The notes under the pieces were generated by a model that was given only the letters and a program-made list of their open reading frames with translations, did not search any database and had not been told where the DNA came from. DNA of 40,115 nt from a virus. The stretch lies in the IMG/VR virus record IMGVR_UViG_3300032235_000137, positions 1 through 40,115 of that record. One strand, 5' to 3'. Shown piece by piece: positions 19,751 to 26,794 of this stretch. A program made the position numbers and the translations under genes. How positions within the stretch are numbered: position 1 is the first letter of the stretch; each line of letters begins with the position of its first letter.

Positions 19751-20659
19751 ATGGCTATTTCACGCGCACAACTACTGAAAGAGTTGCTCCCAGGTTTGAA
19801 CGCATTGTTCGGTCTTGAGTACGCAACATACGGTGAACAACACAAAGAGATCTACGAAACTGAGACCTCCGAGCGTTCGTTCGAAGAAGAAACCAAGTTG
19901 TCTGGCTTTAGTGCTGCTTCCGTTAAAAACGAAGGTGCACCAATCCAGTATGACAACGCACAAGAGGCATTTACTGCTCGCTACACCCACGTAACGATCG
20001 CTCAGGGTTTCTCTCTGACCGAAGAAGCAATCGAAGATAACTTGTATGACTCCTTGTCAGCTCGTTATACCAAGGCTTTGGCTCGTTCCATGGCGTATAC
20101 CAAGCAAGTTCGTGCAGCTTCTGTATTGAACAATGGTTTCAGCAATAGCTTCCCAGGTGGTGACGGTGTTGCGCTGTTTTCTACAGCTCACCCATTAGTA
20201 TCTGGCGGCACCAACAGCAACCGTCCTACAACTGGCGCTGACTTAAACGAGACTTCTTTGGAAGCCGCCGTTATTCAGATCGCTCAGTGGACAGACGAGC
20301 GCGGTTTGCTCATCGCTGCTAAGCCTAAGAAGCTGATTGTTCCACCACAACTTCAGTTCGTTGCAACTCGTTTGCTCGAAACCGAATTGCGTGTTGGTAC
20401 AACCGATAACGACATCAACGCACTCAAAAACAACGGTTCCATCCCAGAAGGTTATACAGTTAATAACTATCTGACCGATGTAAACGCATGGTTCTTGACC
20501 ACTGATGTTCCAAACGGTATGAAGCACTTTGTCCGTACACCTCTGACCAACTCAATGGACGGGGACTTCGATACAGGCAACGTTCGCTACAAATCACGTG
20601 AGCGCTACAGCTTTGGCTTCAGCGATCCACTTGGTATGTTTGCTTCACCAGGCGCTTAA
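19751..20659 (+). CDS. Major capsid protein (HK97 fold, Mu-gpT-like)
   Basis: A 302-residue protein with the order expected for an HK97-fold capsid protein without a long delta domain: N-terminal helix (LLKELLPGLNALFGLEYA), an EETKLSGFSAASVKNEGAPIQYDNAQEAF extended region, the spine helix (LTEEAIEDNLYDSLSARYTKALARSMAYTKQVRAASVLNN), the GVALFSTAHPLVSGGT loop and the QLQFVATRLLETELRVGT...NDINALKNNG segment. These last two are hallmarks of the Mu-type capsid family. It is followed by the strongest rightward terminator in the window, as is usual for a highly expressed capsid gene. Confidence 0.9.
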   Translation: MAISRAQLLKELLPGLNALFGLEYATYGEQHKEIYETETSERSFEEETKLSGFSAASVKNEGAPIQYDNAQEAFTARYTHVTIAQGFSLTEEAIEDNLYDSLSARYTKALARSMAYTKQVRAASVLNNGFSNSFPGGDGVALFSTAHPLVSGGTNSNRPTTGADLNETSLEAAVIQIAQWTDERGLLIAAKPKKLIVPPQLQFVATRLLETELRVGTTDNDINALKNNGSIPEGYTVNNYLTDVNAWFLTTDVPNGMKHFVRTPLTNSMDGDFDTGNVRYKSRERYSFGFSDPLGMFASPGA

Positions 20660-20692
20660 GTCCTACCCCCCTTGTTACTTCGGTGACTTGGA

Positions 20693-20718
20693 GCCCCTCT
20701 TCGGAGGGGCATTTTTTT
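20693..20718 (+). terminator. Strong intrinsic terminator after the capsid gene
   Basis: A perfect GCCCCTC/GAGGGGC stem with a stable TTCG tetraloop (20693-20710) is followed by A and seven T. It closes the packaging and capsid operon. Confidence 0.95.
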
Positions 20719-20729
20719 ATCTAAAACAC

Positions 20730-20757
20730 TTGCACAAAGCCAAAATAGTAGTAAGAT
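20730..20757 (+). promoter_or_regulatory. Promoter for the post-capsid structural operon
   Basis: TTGCAC (20730-20735), a 16-base spacer, and TAAGAT (20752-20757), directly after the capsid terminator. It is moderately close to sigma70 consensus and explains how the downstream genes are expressed. The leader of about 80 nt contains ACTGG/CCAGT and CTATTAA/TTAATAG pairings. Confidence 0.5.
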
Positions 20758-20842
20758 TGTGGAAACTGGATTAACCAGTCTATTAAACCGATCCAGCGGA
20801 CGCATACACGATTAATAGGCTTACTTTGTATGGAGAATTAAT

Positions 20843-21307
20843 ATGGGTTTCGCTACTCACTTAGGCCCCTGGCTACTCGGCACAACCAAAAATACTACTG
20901 GTACTACTGCTGATTTAGTACGTAATACTGGCTGCACAGTTGTTTCTCAGTCTGCTCCTGTTGTTTTCGGCACTTTGACAGGCAACTTAATTGCCGTCCC
21001 AGCTGGCTCACAGATTGTTGACGTTAAAGTTGTTACTACAACTGTATTTAGTGCTGCTACCACTTGCGTACTAAACATCGGTGGCACAGCTTTTACCACT
21101 ACTGGCACTATTACTGATGTAGGTTCTGTCACTTTGGGCGCAAATGCAACTACCCCTGCTGGCTGGCTAAACGTTGGTTCTACTGATGTGTTTATTGCTT
21201 ACACATTGGCTGGTACTAGCTTGACTACTGGTGCAGCGACAATCATCGTTACTTATGCTGTACGTGATTCAAGTGGCAACCAAGCTCAACCTGCTAACCA
21301 GCAATAA
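20843..21307 (+). CDS. Beta-rich structural protein, 154 aa
   Basis: A 154-residue Thr/Val/Gly-rich protein with many predicted strands (SQIVDVKVVTTTVFSAATTCVLNIGG, ATIIVTYAVRD) and a short hydrophilic tail (SSGNQAQPANQQ). It begins MGFATHLGPWLLG after GGAGAATTAAT and is the first gene of the operon after the capsid terminator. Proteins of this composition and position in related phages are virion components, possibly head decoration or fibre-base proteins. I cannot assign a specific family. Confidence 0.7.
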   Translation: MGFATHLGPWLLGTTKNTTGTTADLVRNTGCTVVSQSAPVVFGTLTGNLIAVPAGSQIVDVKVVTTTVFSAATTCVLNIGGTAFTTTGTITDVGSVTLGANATTPAGWLNVGSTDVFIAYTLAGTSLTTGAATIIVTYAVRDSSGNQAQPANQQ

Positions 21308-21318
21308 TTAATCTGGCG

Positions 21319-21338
21319 GACTAGGGTTTTCCCTAGTC
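21319..21338 (+). other. Perfect 8-bp hairpin between two structural genes
   Basis: GACTAGGG and CCCTAGTC flank a TTTT loop. No T-run follows, so it is not a standard terminator; it may be an RNA processing or stabilising element that separates expression of the two flanking genes. Confidence 0.5.
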
Positions 21339-21363
21339 TACTCAACATCTTAGGAGATTAATT

Positions 21364-21642
21364 ATGCAAAGTGATGTAAATGCGATAAGCCTAACGGCAA
21401 GTGGCAATGTATACGACGGTCGGGTCCGCGTGCGTGGAATGGTTATTGTCCCCGGCACAAGCGCTGGCAGCGTAGTACTTAAAGATGGTGGTGCTTCAGG
21501 TACAACCCTTTTTACTATTCCTACTATTGCTAACGGTGAGCCGTTCAATGTGCTAATACCAGACCAAGGCGTACTGTGCGAAGTAAGTGCTTATGCTACT
21601 TTATCTGGCACTGCTACCGGTGTAACGGTGTTTTATGCCTAA
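21364..21642 (+). CDS. Small beta-rich structural protein, 92 aa
   Basis: A 92-residue protein (MQSDVNAISLTASGNVYDGRVRVRG) predicted as a small beta sandwich: VRVRGMVIVPG, SVVLKDGG, TTLFTIPT, PFNVLIPDQGVLCEVSAYATLSG, TGVTVFYA. This looks like the small jelly-roll or Ig-like decoration proteins common in phage virions. The ribosome site TTAGGAGATTAATT is good. It overlaps the next gene by eight bases. A virion role is inferred from fold pattern and operon. Confidence 0.7.
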   Translation: MQSDVNAISLTASGNVYDGRVRVRGMVIVPGTSAGSVVLKDGGASGTTLFTIPTIANGEPFNVLIPDQGVLCEVSAYATLSGTATGVTVFYA

Positions 21643-21892
21643 AAAGAAAGGTGTCTCCCTTGCGGTTGGTCGTGGTGAAAAGCTGCCTGTATCTAAGGGT
21701 GCTGGGCTTACCGCCAAAGGTCGTGCTAAATATAATGCAGCGACTGGCTCGAATCTAAAGGCTCCACAGCCTGAAGGTGGTGCCCGCAAGAAGTCATTCT
21801 GTGCCCGTATGTCGGGCATGCCTGGTCCAATGAAAGACGAGAAAGGTCGCCCTACACGTAAGGCGGCTAGTCTAAAGAGATGGAAATGCTAA
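21635..21892 (+). CDS. Basic Cys-containing phage protein (DUF6321-like)
   Basis: An 85-residue, strongly basic protein with the segment GLTAKGRAKYNAATGSNLKAP, then GGARKKSFCARMSGM and KDEKGRPTRKAASLKRWKC. This series is familiar from many phage genomes and, I believe, corresponds to DUF6321; no function is established. Two Cys and many Lys/Arg suggest nucleic-acid binding. It opens the cluster of lysine/glycine-rich miniproteins between capsid and adaptor genes. The start overlaps the preceding gene by eight bases. Confidence 0.75.
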   Translation: MPKKKGVSLAVGRGEKLPVSKGAGLTAKGRAKYNAATGSNLKAPQPEGGARKKSFCARMSGMPGPMKDEKGRPTRKAASLKRWKC

Positions 21893-22086
21893 TGAAAGAC
21901 CCATTCAACAACATAAGCGAAGGCTCCAAACACATACTGGATGGGCTCTCCCTAGTTACAGTGTTAGGAACACTCGTGGATATATTACCTGCCATAGCCG
22001 CAGCCTTTACTATTATCTGGACGGCTATTCGTATATACGAAACTGAAACTGTGCAAGGTTGGATTAATCGTGCCAAGCGTAAGTAA
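21892..22086 (+). CDS. Small membrane protein, holin-like
   Basis: The ATG at 21892 sits in a TAATG overlap with the preceding stop and gives 64 residues; two in-frame ATGs six and twelve bases upstream are alternatives. The product has a short polar N-terminus, a hydrophobic stretch (LSLVTVLGTLVDILPAIAAAFTIIWTAIRIY) that can be one long or two short spans, and a polar end (ETETVQGWINRAKRK). The pattern resembles small membrane proteins annotated as holins in aquatic phages. A stronger holin candidate is encoded at 37172, so this may instead be a virion or accessory membrane protein. Confidence 0.65.
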   Translation: MKDPFNNISEGSKHILDGLSLVTVLGTLVDILPAIAAAFTIIWTAIRIYETETVQGWINRAKRK

Positions 22087-22483
22087 GAAGCAACACAACT
22101 TCATGGCTGCAGTTGCCAATAACCCAAAGTTCGCCAAGAAAGCTGGCGTACCTAAATCCGTAGGAGAAGAGTTTATGAAAGCAGATAAAAAGAAACCAAT
22201 GAAGATGAACGAAGGCGGTATGCCAATGGTCGAGAAGGACGGTAAGAAAGTCCCAGCGTTTGCTGCTGACGGCAAAGGTAAGATGGCTAAAGGTGGTATG
22301 GCTCATTCAGATATGGCTAAAGACAAGCCAATGATGAAAAAAGTAGCTGCATCTGCAGTTAAAGGCCACGAGAAAAAGATGCACAGTGCTGGCGTTAAGA
22401 AAATGGCTAAAGGCGGCGGCTGCGAAGTTCGCGGCAAGACCAAAGGCACGATGATTAAGATGAAAAAAGGCGGAGCCTGCTAA
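22070..22483 (+). CDS. Lysine/glycine-rich phage protein (MPSVSKKQHNFM family), GTG start
   Basis: The frame starts at GTG 22070 and overlaps the preceding gene by 17 bases. The 137-residue product opens with M/V-PSVSKKQHNFMAAVANNP, a recurrent N-terminus in uncultured phage proteins with PKFAKKAGVPKSVG following. The rest is Lys/Met/Gly-rich with repeated KMAKGG blocks and ends GGGCEVRGKTKG then TMIKMKKGGAC. The C-terminal C-x-x-RGKT motif is shared with the next two proteins. No function is known. High positive charge suggests binding to DNA or to an acidic surface within the virion. Confidence 0.75.
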   Translation: MPSVSKKQHNFMAAVANNPKFAKKAGVPKSVGEEFMKADKKKPMKMNEGGMPMVEKDGKKVPAFAADGKGKMAKGGMAHSDMAKDKPMMKKVAASAVKGHEKKMHSAGVKKMAKGGGCEVRGKTKGTMIKMKKGGAC

Positions 22484-22485
22484 CC

Positions 22486-22722
22486 ATGGAAGCCCTAAAA
22501 ACCCTGAAAGATAAAGTCATGGGTACAGACGAGCAGAACAAAGCTGCCGCTGAACGCATGAAGAACAATCCAATGGAGAAGAAGTTCCAGAAGATGATGG
22601 GTAACGAGCCTAAAGACGAAAAAGAAGCTAAGCCTGTTGAAAAAGCCAAAGGCGGCATGATTAAATCTTCCGCCTCTAAACGTGCTGATGGCTGTGCTAT
22701 TCGTGGTAAAACGAGAGCGTAA
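22486..22722 (+). CDS. Lys-rich miniprotein with SKRADGC-RGKTRA tail
   Basis: A 78-residue protein starting two bases after the previous stop. The N-terminal part is a charged helix (LKTLKDKVMGTDEQNKAAAERMKNNPMEKKFQKMMG), then an acid/basic linker, and finally a tail KGGMIKSSASKRADGC followed by AIRGKTRA. The tail is almost identical to that of the next protein, although the N-terminal parts are unrelated. This suggests a detachable C-terminal module, perhaps a sorting or interaction signal. The stop is in a TAATG overlap with the following start. Confidence 0.75.
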   Translation: MEALKTLKDKVMGTDEQNKAAAERMKNNPMEKKFQKMMGNEPKDEKEAKPVEKAKGGMIKSSASKRADGCAIRGKTRA

Positions 22723-23114
22723 TGGTTAAGCCAGTCGATCCAGCGCAGGGTGCGTTTGATTTTGGGGAAAACCCAGAGAAGCCACAGCGTGGAAAGGCTG
22801 GCCCTAGTCCTTTTGATGAAATACTGACACGTGAAGAAAAAGCACGTGAAAAGGCTAAAGATAGGGCTGTTGAGAATAAAGAGTTTGAAGATAAGCGTCA
22901 GCCAAAAAGCGACCTAATCCGCCAAACTGAAATTGCTAGGATGAAAGAAATACTAGATAAATCCAAAGGCGGCGGAGGTGGTGGAGGTGGGGGAAGTATG
23001 ACCGATCCCATGGAGCGTAAAACAAAGCCATACAATAAAGCTAAAGGTGGCATTATTAAATCAGCGTCTAAACGTGCTGATGGCTGCTGCATAAGAGGGA
23101 AGACAAGAGCATGA
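22722..23114 (+). CDS. Charged protein with Gly-run and SKRADGC-RGKTRA tail
   Basis: A 130-residue protein. The N-terminal half is highly charged and helical (PFDEILTREEKAREKAKDRAVENKEFEDKRQ), then a run of nine glycines (encoded around 22971-22993) acts as a flexible linker, and the end is KAKGGIIKSASKRADGC with CIRGKTRA. The 20 bases coding for SKRADGC are identical to those in the preceding gene. The acidic/basic helix plus linker plus shared tail make it look like an adapter or tethered protein. Function unknown. It overlaps the next gene in ATGA. Confidence 0.75.
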   Translation: MVKPVDPAQGAFDFGENPEKPQRGKAGPSPFDEILTREEKAREKAKDRAVENKEFEDKRQPKSDLIRQTEIARMKEILDKSKGGGGGGGGGSMTDPMERKTKPYNKAKGGIIKSASKRADGCCIRGKTRA

Positions 23115-23386
23115 GACCAAGCAGAGGTATGGGCGCCATAATGCCATCTAAAATGGGCAAAGCTAAGACCATCAAACGGAAAGATAACCCGAATGATGTG
23201 ACTATGTACGCCGAAGGTGGTAAGGTTAATGCTGCTGGCAACTACACTAAGCCAGAGCTTCGTAAGCGGATTGTTTCTCAGGTTAAAGCAGCTGCAACAC
23301 ATGGCACAGGTGCTGGTCAATGGTCAGCCCGTAAAGCCCAGCTAGTAGCTAAGAAATACAAGGCCGCCGGTGGCGGATACAAATAA
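23111..23386 (+). CDS. DUF5872-like small basic protein
   Basis: A 91-residue protein. Its C-terminal half, YTKPELRKRIVSQVKAAATHG then GQWSARKAQLVAKKYKAAGGGYK, is the recognisable pattern of DUF5872 proteins found in phages, bacteria and giant viruses; their function is unknown. The N-terminal half (PSRGMGAIMPSKMGKAKTIKRKD) is basic and the middle has an AEGGKVN segment. It lies in the run of basic miniproteins, starting in an ATGA overlap and ending in a TAATG overlap with a small alternate frame. Confidence 0.75.
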   Translation: MRPSRGMGAIMPSKMGKAKTIKRKDNPNDVTMYAEGGKVNAAGNYTKPELRKRIVSQVKAAATHGTGAGQWSARKAQLVAKKYKAAGGGYK

Positions 23387-23658
23387 TGTTTAAATGGCTC
23401 TGGAGGTTACTCGGTGGCACTAGCGAAATCACAACGCAGCCTCAAAGCGTGGGGCAAGCAGGACTGGACAACCAAGTCGGGAAAAAAATCGTCCGAAACC
23501 GGCGAGCGGTACCTGCCAAAAAAAGCAATCCAGTCGCTAAGCCCGCAGGAGTACGCAGCAACAACGCGAGCAAAACGAGCGGGAAAAGCCCAAGGCAAGC
23601 AGTTCGTGCCCCAGCCAGCAAAAGTAAAAGCAAAAGTAAAGCCGTTTCGAAAGGTTAA
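23386..23658 (+). CDS. Possible overprinted frame opposite the KSQRSLKAW gene
   Basis: This +1-shifted frame is open for 90 codons with an ATG in a TAATG overlap with the preceding stop. The first residues, MFKWLWRLLGG, look like the start of small phage membrane-associated proteins, while the rest is Lys/Ser/Ala low-complexity that could arise from the overlapping basic gene. Because it overlaps almost the entire recognised gene, either it is a short-lived overprinted protein or only its start is meaningful. I keep it at low confidence. Confidence 0.3.
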   Translation: MFKWLWRLLGGTSEITTQPQSVGQAGLDNQVGKKIVRNRRAVPAKKSNPVAKPAGVRSNNASKTSGKSPRQAVRAPASKSKSKSKAVSKG

Positions 23659-23662
23659 GTAA
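23414..23662 (+). CDS. Basic phage protein (KSQRSLKAW family), GTG start
   Basis: An 82-residue protein starting at GTG, seven bases after a strong TGGAGG site. The sequence MALAKSQRSLKAWGKQDW, TKSGKKSSETGERYLPKKAI and SPQEYAATTRAKRAGKAQGKQFV matches a widespread family of small phage proteins with no known role. It is preferred over the other open frame (23386-23658) because of this recognisable sequence. Its stop lies in a TAATG-type junction with the adaptor-like gene. Strongly basic, as are its neighbours. Confidence 0.75.
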   Translation: MALAKSQRSLKAWGKQDWTTKSGKKSSETGERYLPKKAIQSLSPQEYAATTRAKRAGKAQGKQFVPQPAKVKAKVKPFRKVK

Positions 23663-24591
23663 TGGCAAATACATCGGGTACCTCGTCGTTTAATTTAGAG
23701 CTAACAGACCTCGTAGAAGAGGCTTTTGAGCGTTGTGGGCTCGAGATGCGCTCTGGATATGACCTGCGTACTGCACGGCGTAGCTTGAACCTATTGACGA
23801 TTGAGTGGGCTAACCGTGGTATTAACCTGTGGACAGTTGAGCAGGGCCAGATTTTGATGAATACTGGGCAGGCCATTTACCCCATCCCTGCCGATACGAT
23901 CGACCTTTTAGATACCGTAGTTAGAACCAACAACGGGCAAGGTACTAATCAGATCGACATCAATATCACTCGCATATCTGAGTCTACCTACATTACGATT
24001 CCAAACAAAAATGCGGTAGGACGCCCGATTCAGGTGTGGATTAACCGCCAATCAGCGCAGCTTCCTGCTATTGCGCAAGCTACTTTAAACGGAGCTATTA
24101 GCTCTACAGACACAACTATTACCCTAAACGACGTATCTCAGTTGCCAACCCAAGGGTTTGTGAACATCGGATCCGAGACTATTGGGTATCAAAATATCGT
24201 TGGTAATCAGATAGTTAACGCTTGGCGGGCTCAGAACAATACAGTTGCTGCAGCGCACGCAAATGCAGCTCAGGTGTTTGTAAACAACTTACCGTCAATT
24301 AACGTATGGCCTACTCCAAACTCACCGGGCGACCAGTACACCTTTGTGTACTATAGAATGCGTCGTATACAGGATGCTGGTGGTGGTGTGAACGTGGCTG
24401 ACATCCCATTTAGACTTATTCCGTGCATGGTAGCGGGCTTGGCTCATATGATAAGTATGAAAACCCCAGCTGCTGACCCAAACAGGGTGCAGATGCTCAA
24501 GATGGACTACGAACAGCAGTGGCAACTAGCTGCCGACGAAGACCGGGAAAAAGCAGCGGACAGGTACGTACCACGACAGCTGTTCTATTAA
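23662..24591 (+). CDS. Head-tail adaptor-like protein with inserted beta module
   Basis: A 309-residue protein. The N-terminal helices (LELTDLVEEAFERCGLEMRSGYDLRTARRSLNLLTIEWANRGINLWTVE) and the C-terminal part (DIPFRLIPCMVAGLAHMISMKTPAADPNRVQMLKMDYEQQWQLAADEDRE) match podovirus adaptors of the P22 gp4/T7 gp11 kind that sit under the portal. Between them is a module (about 140-215) with TTITLNDVSQLPTQGFVNIGSETIGYQNIVGN...AHANAAQV, a pattern familiar as an add-on domain in phage virion proteins. It should form a ring at the portal exit. Start at 23662 in a TAATG-like junction. Confidence 0.8.
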   Translation: MANTSGTSSFNLELTDLVEEAFERCGLEMRSGYDLRTARRSLNLLTIEWANRGINLWTVEQGQILMNTGQAIYPIPADTIDLLDTVVRTNNGQGTNQIDINITRISESTYITIPNKNAVGRPIQVWINRQSAQLPAIAQATLNGAISSTDTTITLNDVSQLPTQGFVNIGSETIGYQNIVGNQIVNAWRAQNNTVAAAHANAAQVFVNNLPSINVWPTPNSPGDQYTFVYYRMRRIQDAGGGVNVADIPFRLIPCMVAGLAHMISMKTPAADPNRVQMLKMDYEQQWQLAADEDREKAADRYVPRQLFY

Positions 24592-24599
24592 GGTAAAAA

Positions 24600-24989
24600 A
24601 TGCCTAGTAAATACGCTTCTGGTAAGTATGCGATTGCAGAGTGTGACAGATGTGCTCAGCGGTACATGCTCAAGGAACTGAAGAAAGAGGTTATTAAGAC
24701 CAAGCTGTATCAAATTAAGGTATGCCCAGCATGTTGGGATCCAGATCAGCCACAGTTGTCGTTAGGGTTGTACCCAGTAAATGACCCACAAGCAGTGCAA
24801 GAGCCAAGACCAGATGTAAGTTATCAAGTCTCAGGTGATGGGCCAGATGGATTTCCTGAAGGTGGTAGCAGGGTGTTTCAGTGGGGCTGGTACCCAGTAG
24901 GTGGTTCACGAGAAAATGATGATGGTTTAACACCAAATAACTTGGTAATTAACGTAGAAATCGGTACAGTATCAATAACGGTAACTTAA
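24600..24989 (+). CDS. Zinc-ribbon virion-cluster protein, 129 aa
   Basis: A 129-residue protein with CDRC (C15, C18) and CPAC (C42, C45) pairs forming a zinc ribbon, followed by WDPDQPQLSLGLYPVNDPQAVQEPRPD. The second half is Gly/Pro-rich with a strand-rich end (NNLVINVEIGTVSITVT). The same zinc motif plus DPDQPQ arrangement occurs in proteins located between adaptor genes of related phages, so it is probably a small structural or assembly protein. It starts eight bases after the adaptor stop. Confidence 0.75.
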   Translation: MPSKYASGKYAIAECDRCAQRYMLKELKKEVIKTKLYQIKVCPACWDPDQPQLSLGLYPVNDPQAVQEPRPDVSYQVSGDGPDGFPEGGSRVFQWGWYPVGGSRENDDGLTPNNLVINVEIGTVSITVT

Positions 24990-24999
24990 GGAGTTTAAA

Positions 25000-25185
25000 A
25001 TGTACAAATCAGGCGCAGATGGCATTACCAAAAAAGGCAAAACCGAGGGTAAAAACCTTGGTGATTCAGGCCCTAAAGCAATGGGTTTAAAAGGTGGCAA
25101 GAAAACTGCCGGTGTAAAGAACATGGATCTTAAAACAATGGGTCGTGGCCTTGCTAAGGTCAAGAACCAAACACGAGGTCGTTAA
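25000..25185 (+). CDS. Lys/Gly-rich miniprotein, 61 aa
   Basis: A 61-residue, very basic, low-complexity protein (MYKSGADGITKKGKTEGKNLGDSGPKAMGLKGGKKTAG), ending AKVKNQTRGR. No hydrophobic core is evident, so it is probably disordered alone. Good ribosome site (AAGGAGTTTAAA). It belongs by composition to the miniprotein cluster at 22070-23662, although it lies after the first adaptor gene. Function unknown. Confidence 0.7.
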   Translation: MYKSGADGITKKGKTEGKNLGDSGPKAMGLKGGKKTAGVKNMDLKTMGRGLAKVKNQTRGR

Positions 25186-25187
25186 TC

Positions 25188-25454
25188 ATGGCTAAATATT
25201 CTAAAAAAGTAATGGGTAAAGAAATTGGTGACGCTGCAGTTTATGCAGAGCCACATACCATGTCGGGTAAAAAGACCGACGTCAACACATACTCAAAAGC
25301 AGAAACAGGTGCTGAGTGCATGACCAAGATGAATATGTCGGTTGGCGGTATTAGCAGAGGTAATTACCCACCTGAGAATCGCTACGGTAAAATTGAGATG
25401 CGCGGAGCAGGCGCTGCAACTAAAGGCAGAATGTCTAGCGGCAAAATGGGCTAA
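25188..25454 (+). CDS. Small basic protein, 88 aa, unknown
   Basis: An 88-residue protein (MAKYSKKVMGKEIGDAAVYAEPHTMSGKKTD) with a Gly/Met-rich centre (AECMTKMNMSVGGISRGNYPPENRYGK) and a tail IEMRGAGAATKGRMSSGKMG. The MRG.GAATKG tail is common at the ends of small proteins in related phages and recalls the RGKT tails of the proteins at 22070-23114. It starts two bases past the previous stop. Function unknown; placed between adaptor genes. Confidence 0.7.
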   Translation: MAKYSKKVMGKEIGDAAVYAEPHTMSGKKTDVNTYSKAETGAECMTKMNMSVGGISRGNYPPENRYGKIEMRGAGAATKGRMSSGKMG

Positions 25455-25463
25455 GGGTAACTG

Positions 25464-26378
25464 ATGAATTACGTTCAGCTGTATCAAGCAATACAGGATT
25501 ATGCCGAGTCTAGCGAACAGCTATTTGTAGATAATATATCTACGTTTGTTCGTCAGGCTGAGCAGCGCATCTACAACACGGTGCAGCTGCCCCCACTGCG
25601 TAAGAACGTAACAGGCACATTAACAGCAGGCAACAAGTATCTTTCTGCGCCAAACGACTATCTGTCTACCTTTTCGCTGGCGGTAATTAAAGCGGATGGT
25701 AGCTACGAGTACTTGCTTAACAAAGATGTTAACTTTATCCGTCAGGCATACCCACAACCGACTGATACGGGAGAGCCTAAGTACTATGCGTTGTTTGGAC
25801 CTCAATACACGCTTACCAACGAGCTTAGTTTTATTCTTGGACCAACACCAGACTCAAGCTACAACGTAGAGATGCACTATTTCTACTACCCAATATCGAT
25901 TGTTCAGGGTGCTATAACCTCTGGCACTATTACCGCAGGCTCTGGGTATATCAACAACTTGTACAGTAACGTACCTATTACAGGCGGTTCTGGTAACGGT
26001 GCTACGGCAAACATTACTGTTTCTGGCAACGTAGTTACCAACGTGCGGTTTAACAACCTAGGTAATTTCTACGTGGTTGGTGACGTTGTTTCAGCATCTA
26101 CAGCATCTCTTGGTGGTACGGGTTCTGGGTTCCAGTTCACTATTACTGCGGTTGATAACACCCTTGGCACAAGCTGGGTTGGTGATAACTATGACCCATG
26201 TTTACTTTATGGTGCACTGCGGGAAGCGGTTATTTTCCAAAAAGGTGAGCAGGATATGGTCGCTTACTACGAGAAACAGTTCCAAGAGGCTATGACTCAA
26301 CTGAACCGCCTGGGTACTGGCCTTGAGCGTGGTGATGCGTATCGTGACGGGCAAGCAAAAATTAGGGTTAACCCATGA
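25464..26378 (+). CDS. Second adaptor/tail-tube-like protein with inserted module
   Basis: A 304-residue protein. Its N-terminal helices (YVQLYQAIQDYAESSEQLFVDNISTFVRQAEQRIYNTVQLPPLRKNV) and the C-terminal part (DNYDPCLLYGALREAVIFQKGEQDMVAYYEKQFQEAMTQLNRLG) match adaptor proteins of the T7 gp11 type. A module at about 150-230 (GTITAGSGYINNLYSNVPITGGSGNGATANITVSGN...GNFYVVGDVVS) is inserted; this GSGY...GGSG.GA...V.N.G..Y..GD pattern is a known stand-alone beta repeat in phage tail proteins. The protein should connect portal or first adaptor to the tail. Ends in ATGA overlap. Confidence 0.78.
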   Translation: MNYVQLYQAIQDYAESSEQLFVDNISTFVRQAEQRIYNTVQLPPLRKNVTGTLTAGNKYLSAPNDYLSTFSLAVIKADGSYEYLLNKDVNFIRQAYPQPTDTGEPKYYALFGPQYTLTNELSFILGPTPDSSYNVEMHYFYYPISIVQGAITSGTITAGSGYINNLYSNVPITGGSGNGATANITVSGNVVTNVRFNNLGNFYVVGDVVSASTASLGGTGSGFQFTITAVDNTLGTSWVGDNYDPCLLYGALREAVIFQKGEQDMVAYYEKQFQEAMTQLNRLGTGLERGDAYRDGQAKIRVNP

Positions 26379-26785
26379 TTCAGCAAGGCGCTACAACGAT
26401 ATTCAAACTCAACCTCTTAAACGGGGTTGAGAACTTTACTACAGGCGTTTACAAAATTGCCCTGTACACAGCGCTAGCTGATTTAGGTCCTACGACAACT
26501 GCGTACACAACGACCAACGAGATTACGGGTACAGGCTATGTGGCTGGTGGTAAGACCCTTACAAACGTTGTTCCTGCTGCTAGTGACAGCGTGGCATACC
26601 TTTCGTTTTTAAACACAACGTGGAACCCAGCGTCCTTTACTACTAGGGGTGCGCTAATCTACAATAGTGCAACTAACGCTGCTGTAGCCGTATTAGATTT
26701 TGGGTCGGATAAAACCGCAACAAATACTTTCACGGTAACTTTCCCAACGGCGACAGCATCTGACGCCATTATTCGGTTAAATTAA
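26375..26785 (+). CDS. Small tail-structural protein, 136 aa
   Basis: A 136-residue protein, start in an ATGA overlap. The sequence FKLNLLNGVENFTTGVYKIALYTALADLGPTTTAY, ITGTGYVAGGKTL and SVAYLSFLNTTWNPASFTTRGALIYNSATN belongs to a recurrent beta-sandwich family in phage tail regions. The GALIYN and VLDFGSDKT segments are typical strands. It is probably a fibre or tail-surface component. It opens the block of tail-fibre genes. Exact function unknown. Confidence 0.72.
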   Translation: MIQQGATTIFKLNLLNGVENFTTGVYKIALYTALADLGPTTTAYTTTNEITGTGYVAGGKTLTNVVPAASDSVAYLSFLNTTWNPASFTTRGALIYNSATNAAVAVLDFGSDKTATNTFTVTFPTATASDAIIRLN

Positions 26786-26794
26786 GGAGTATTT

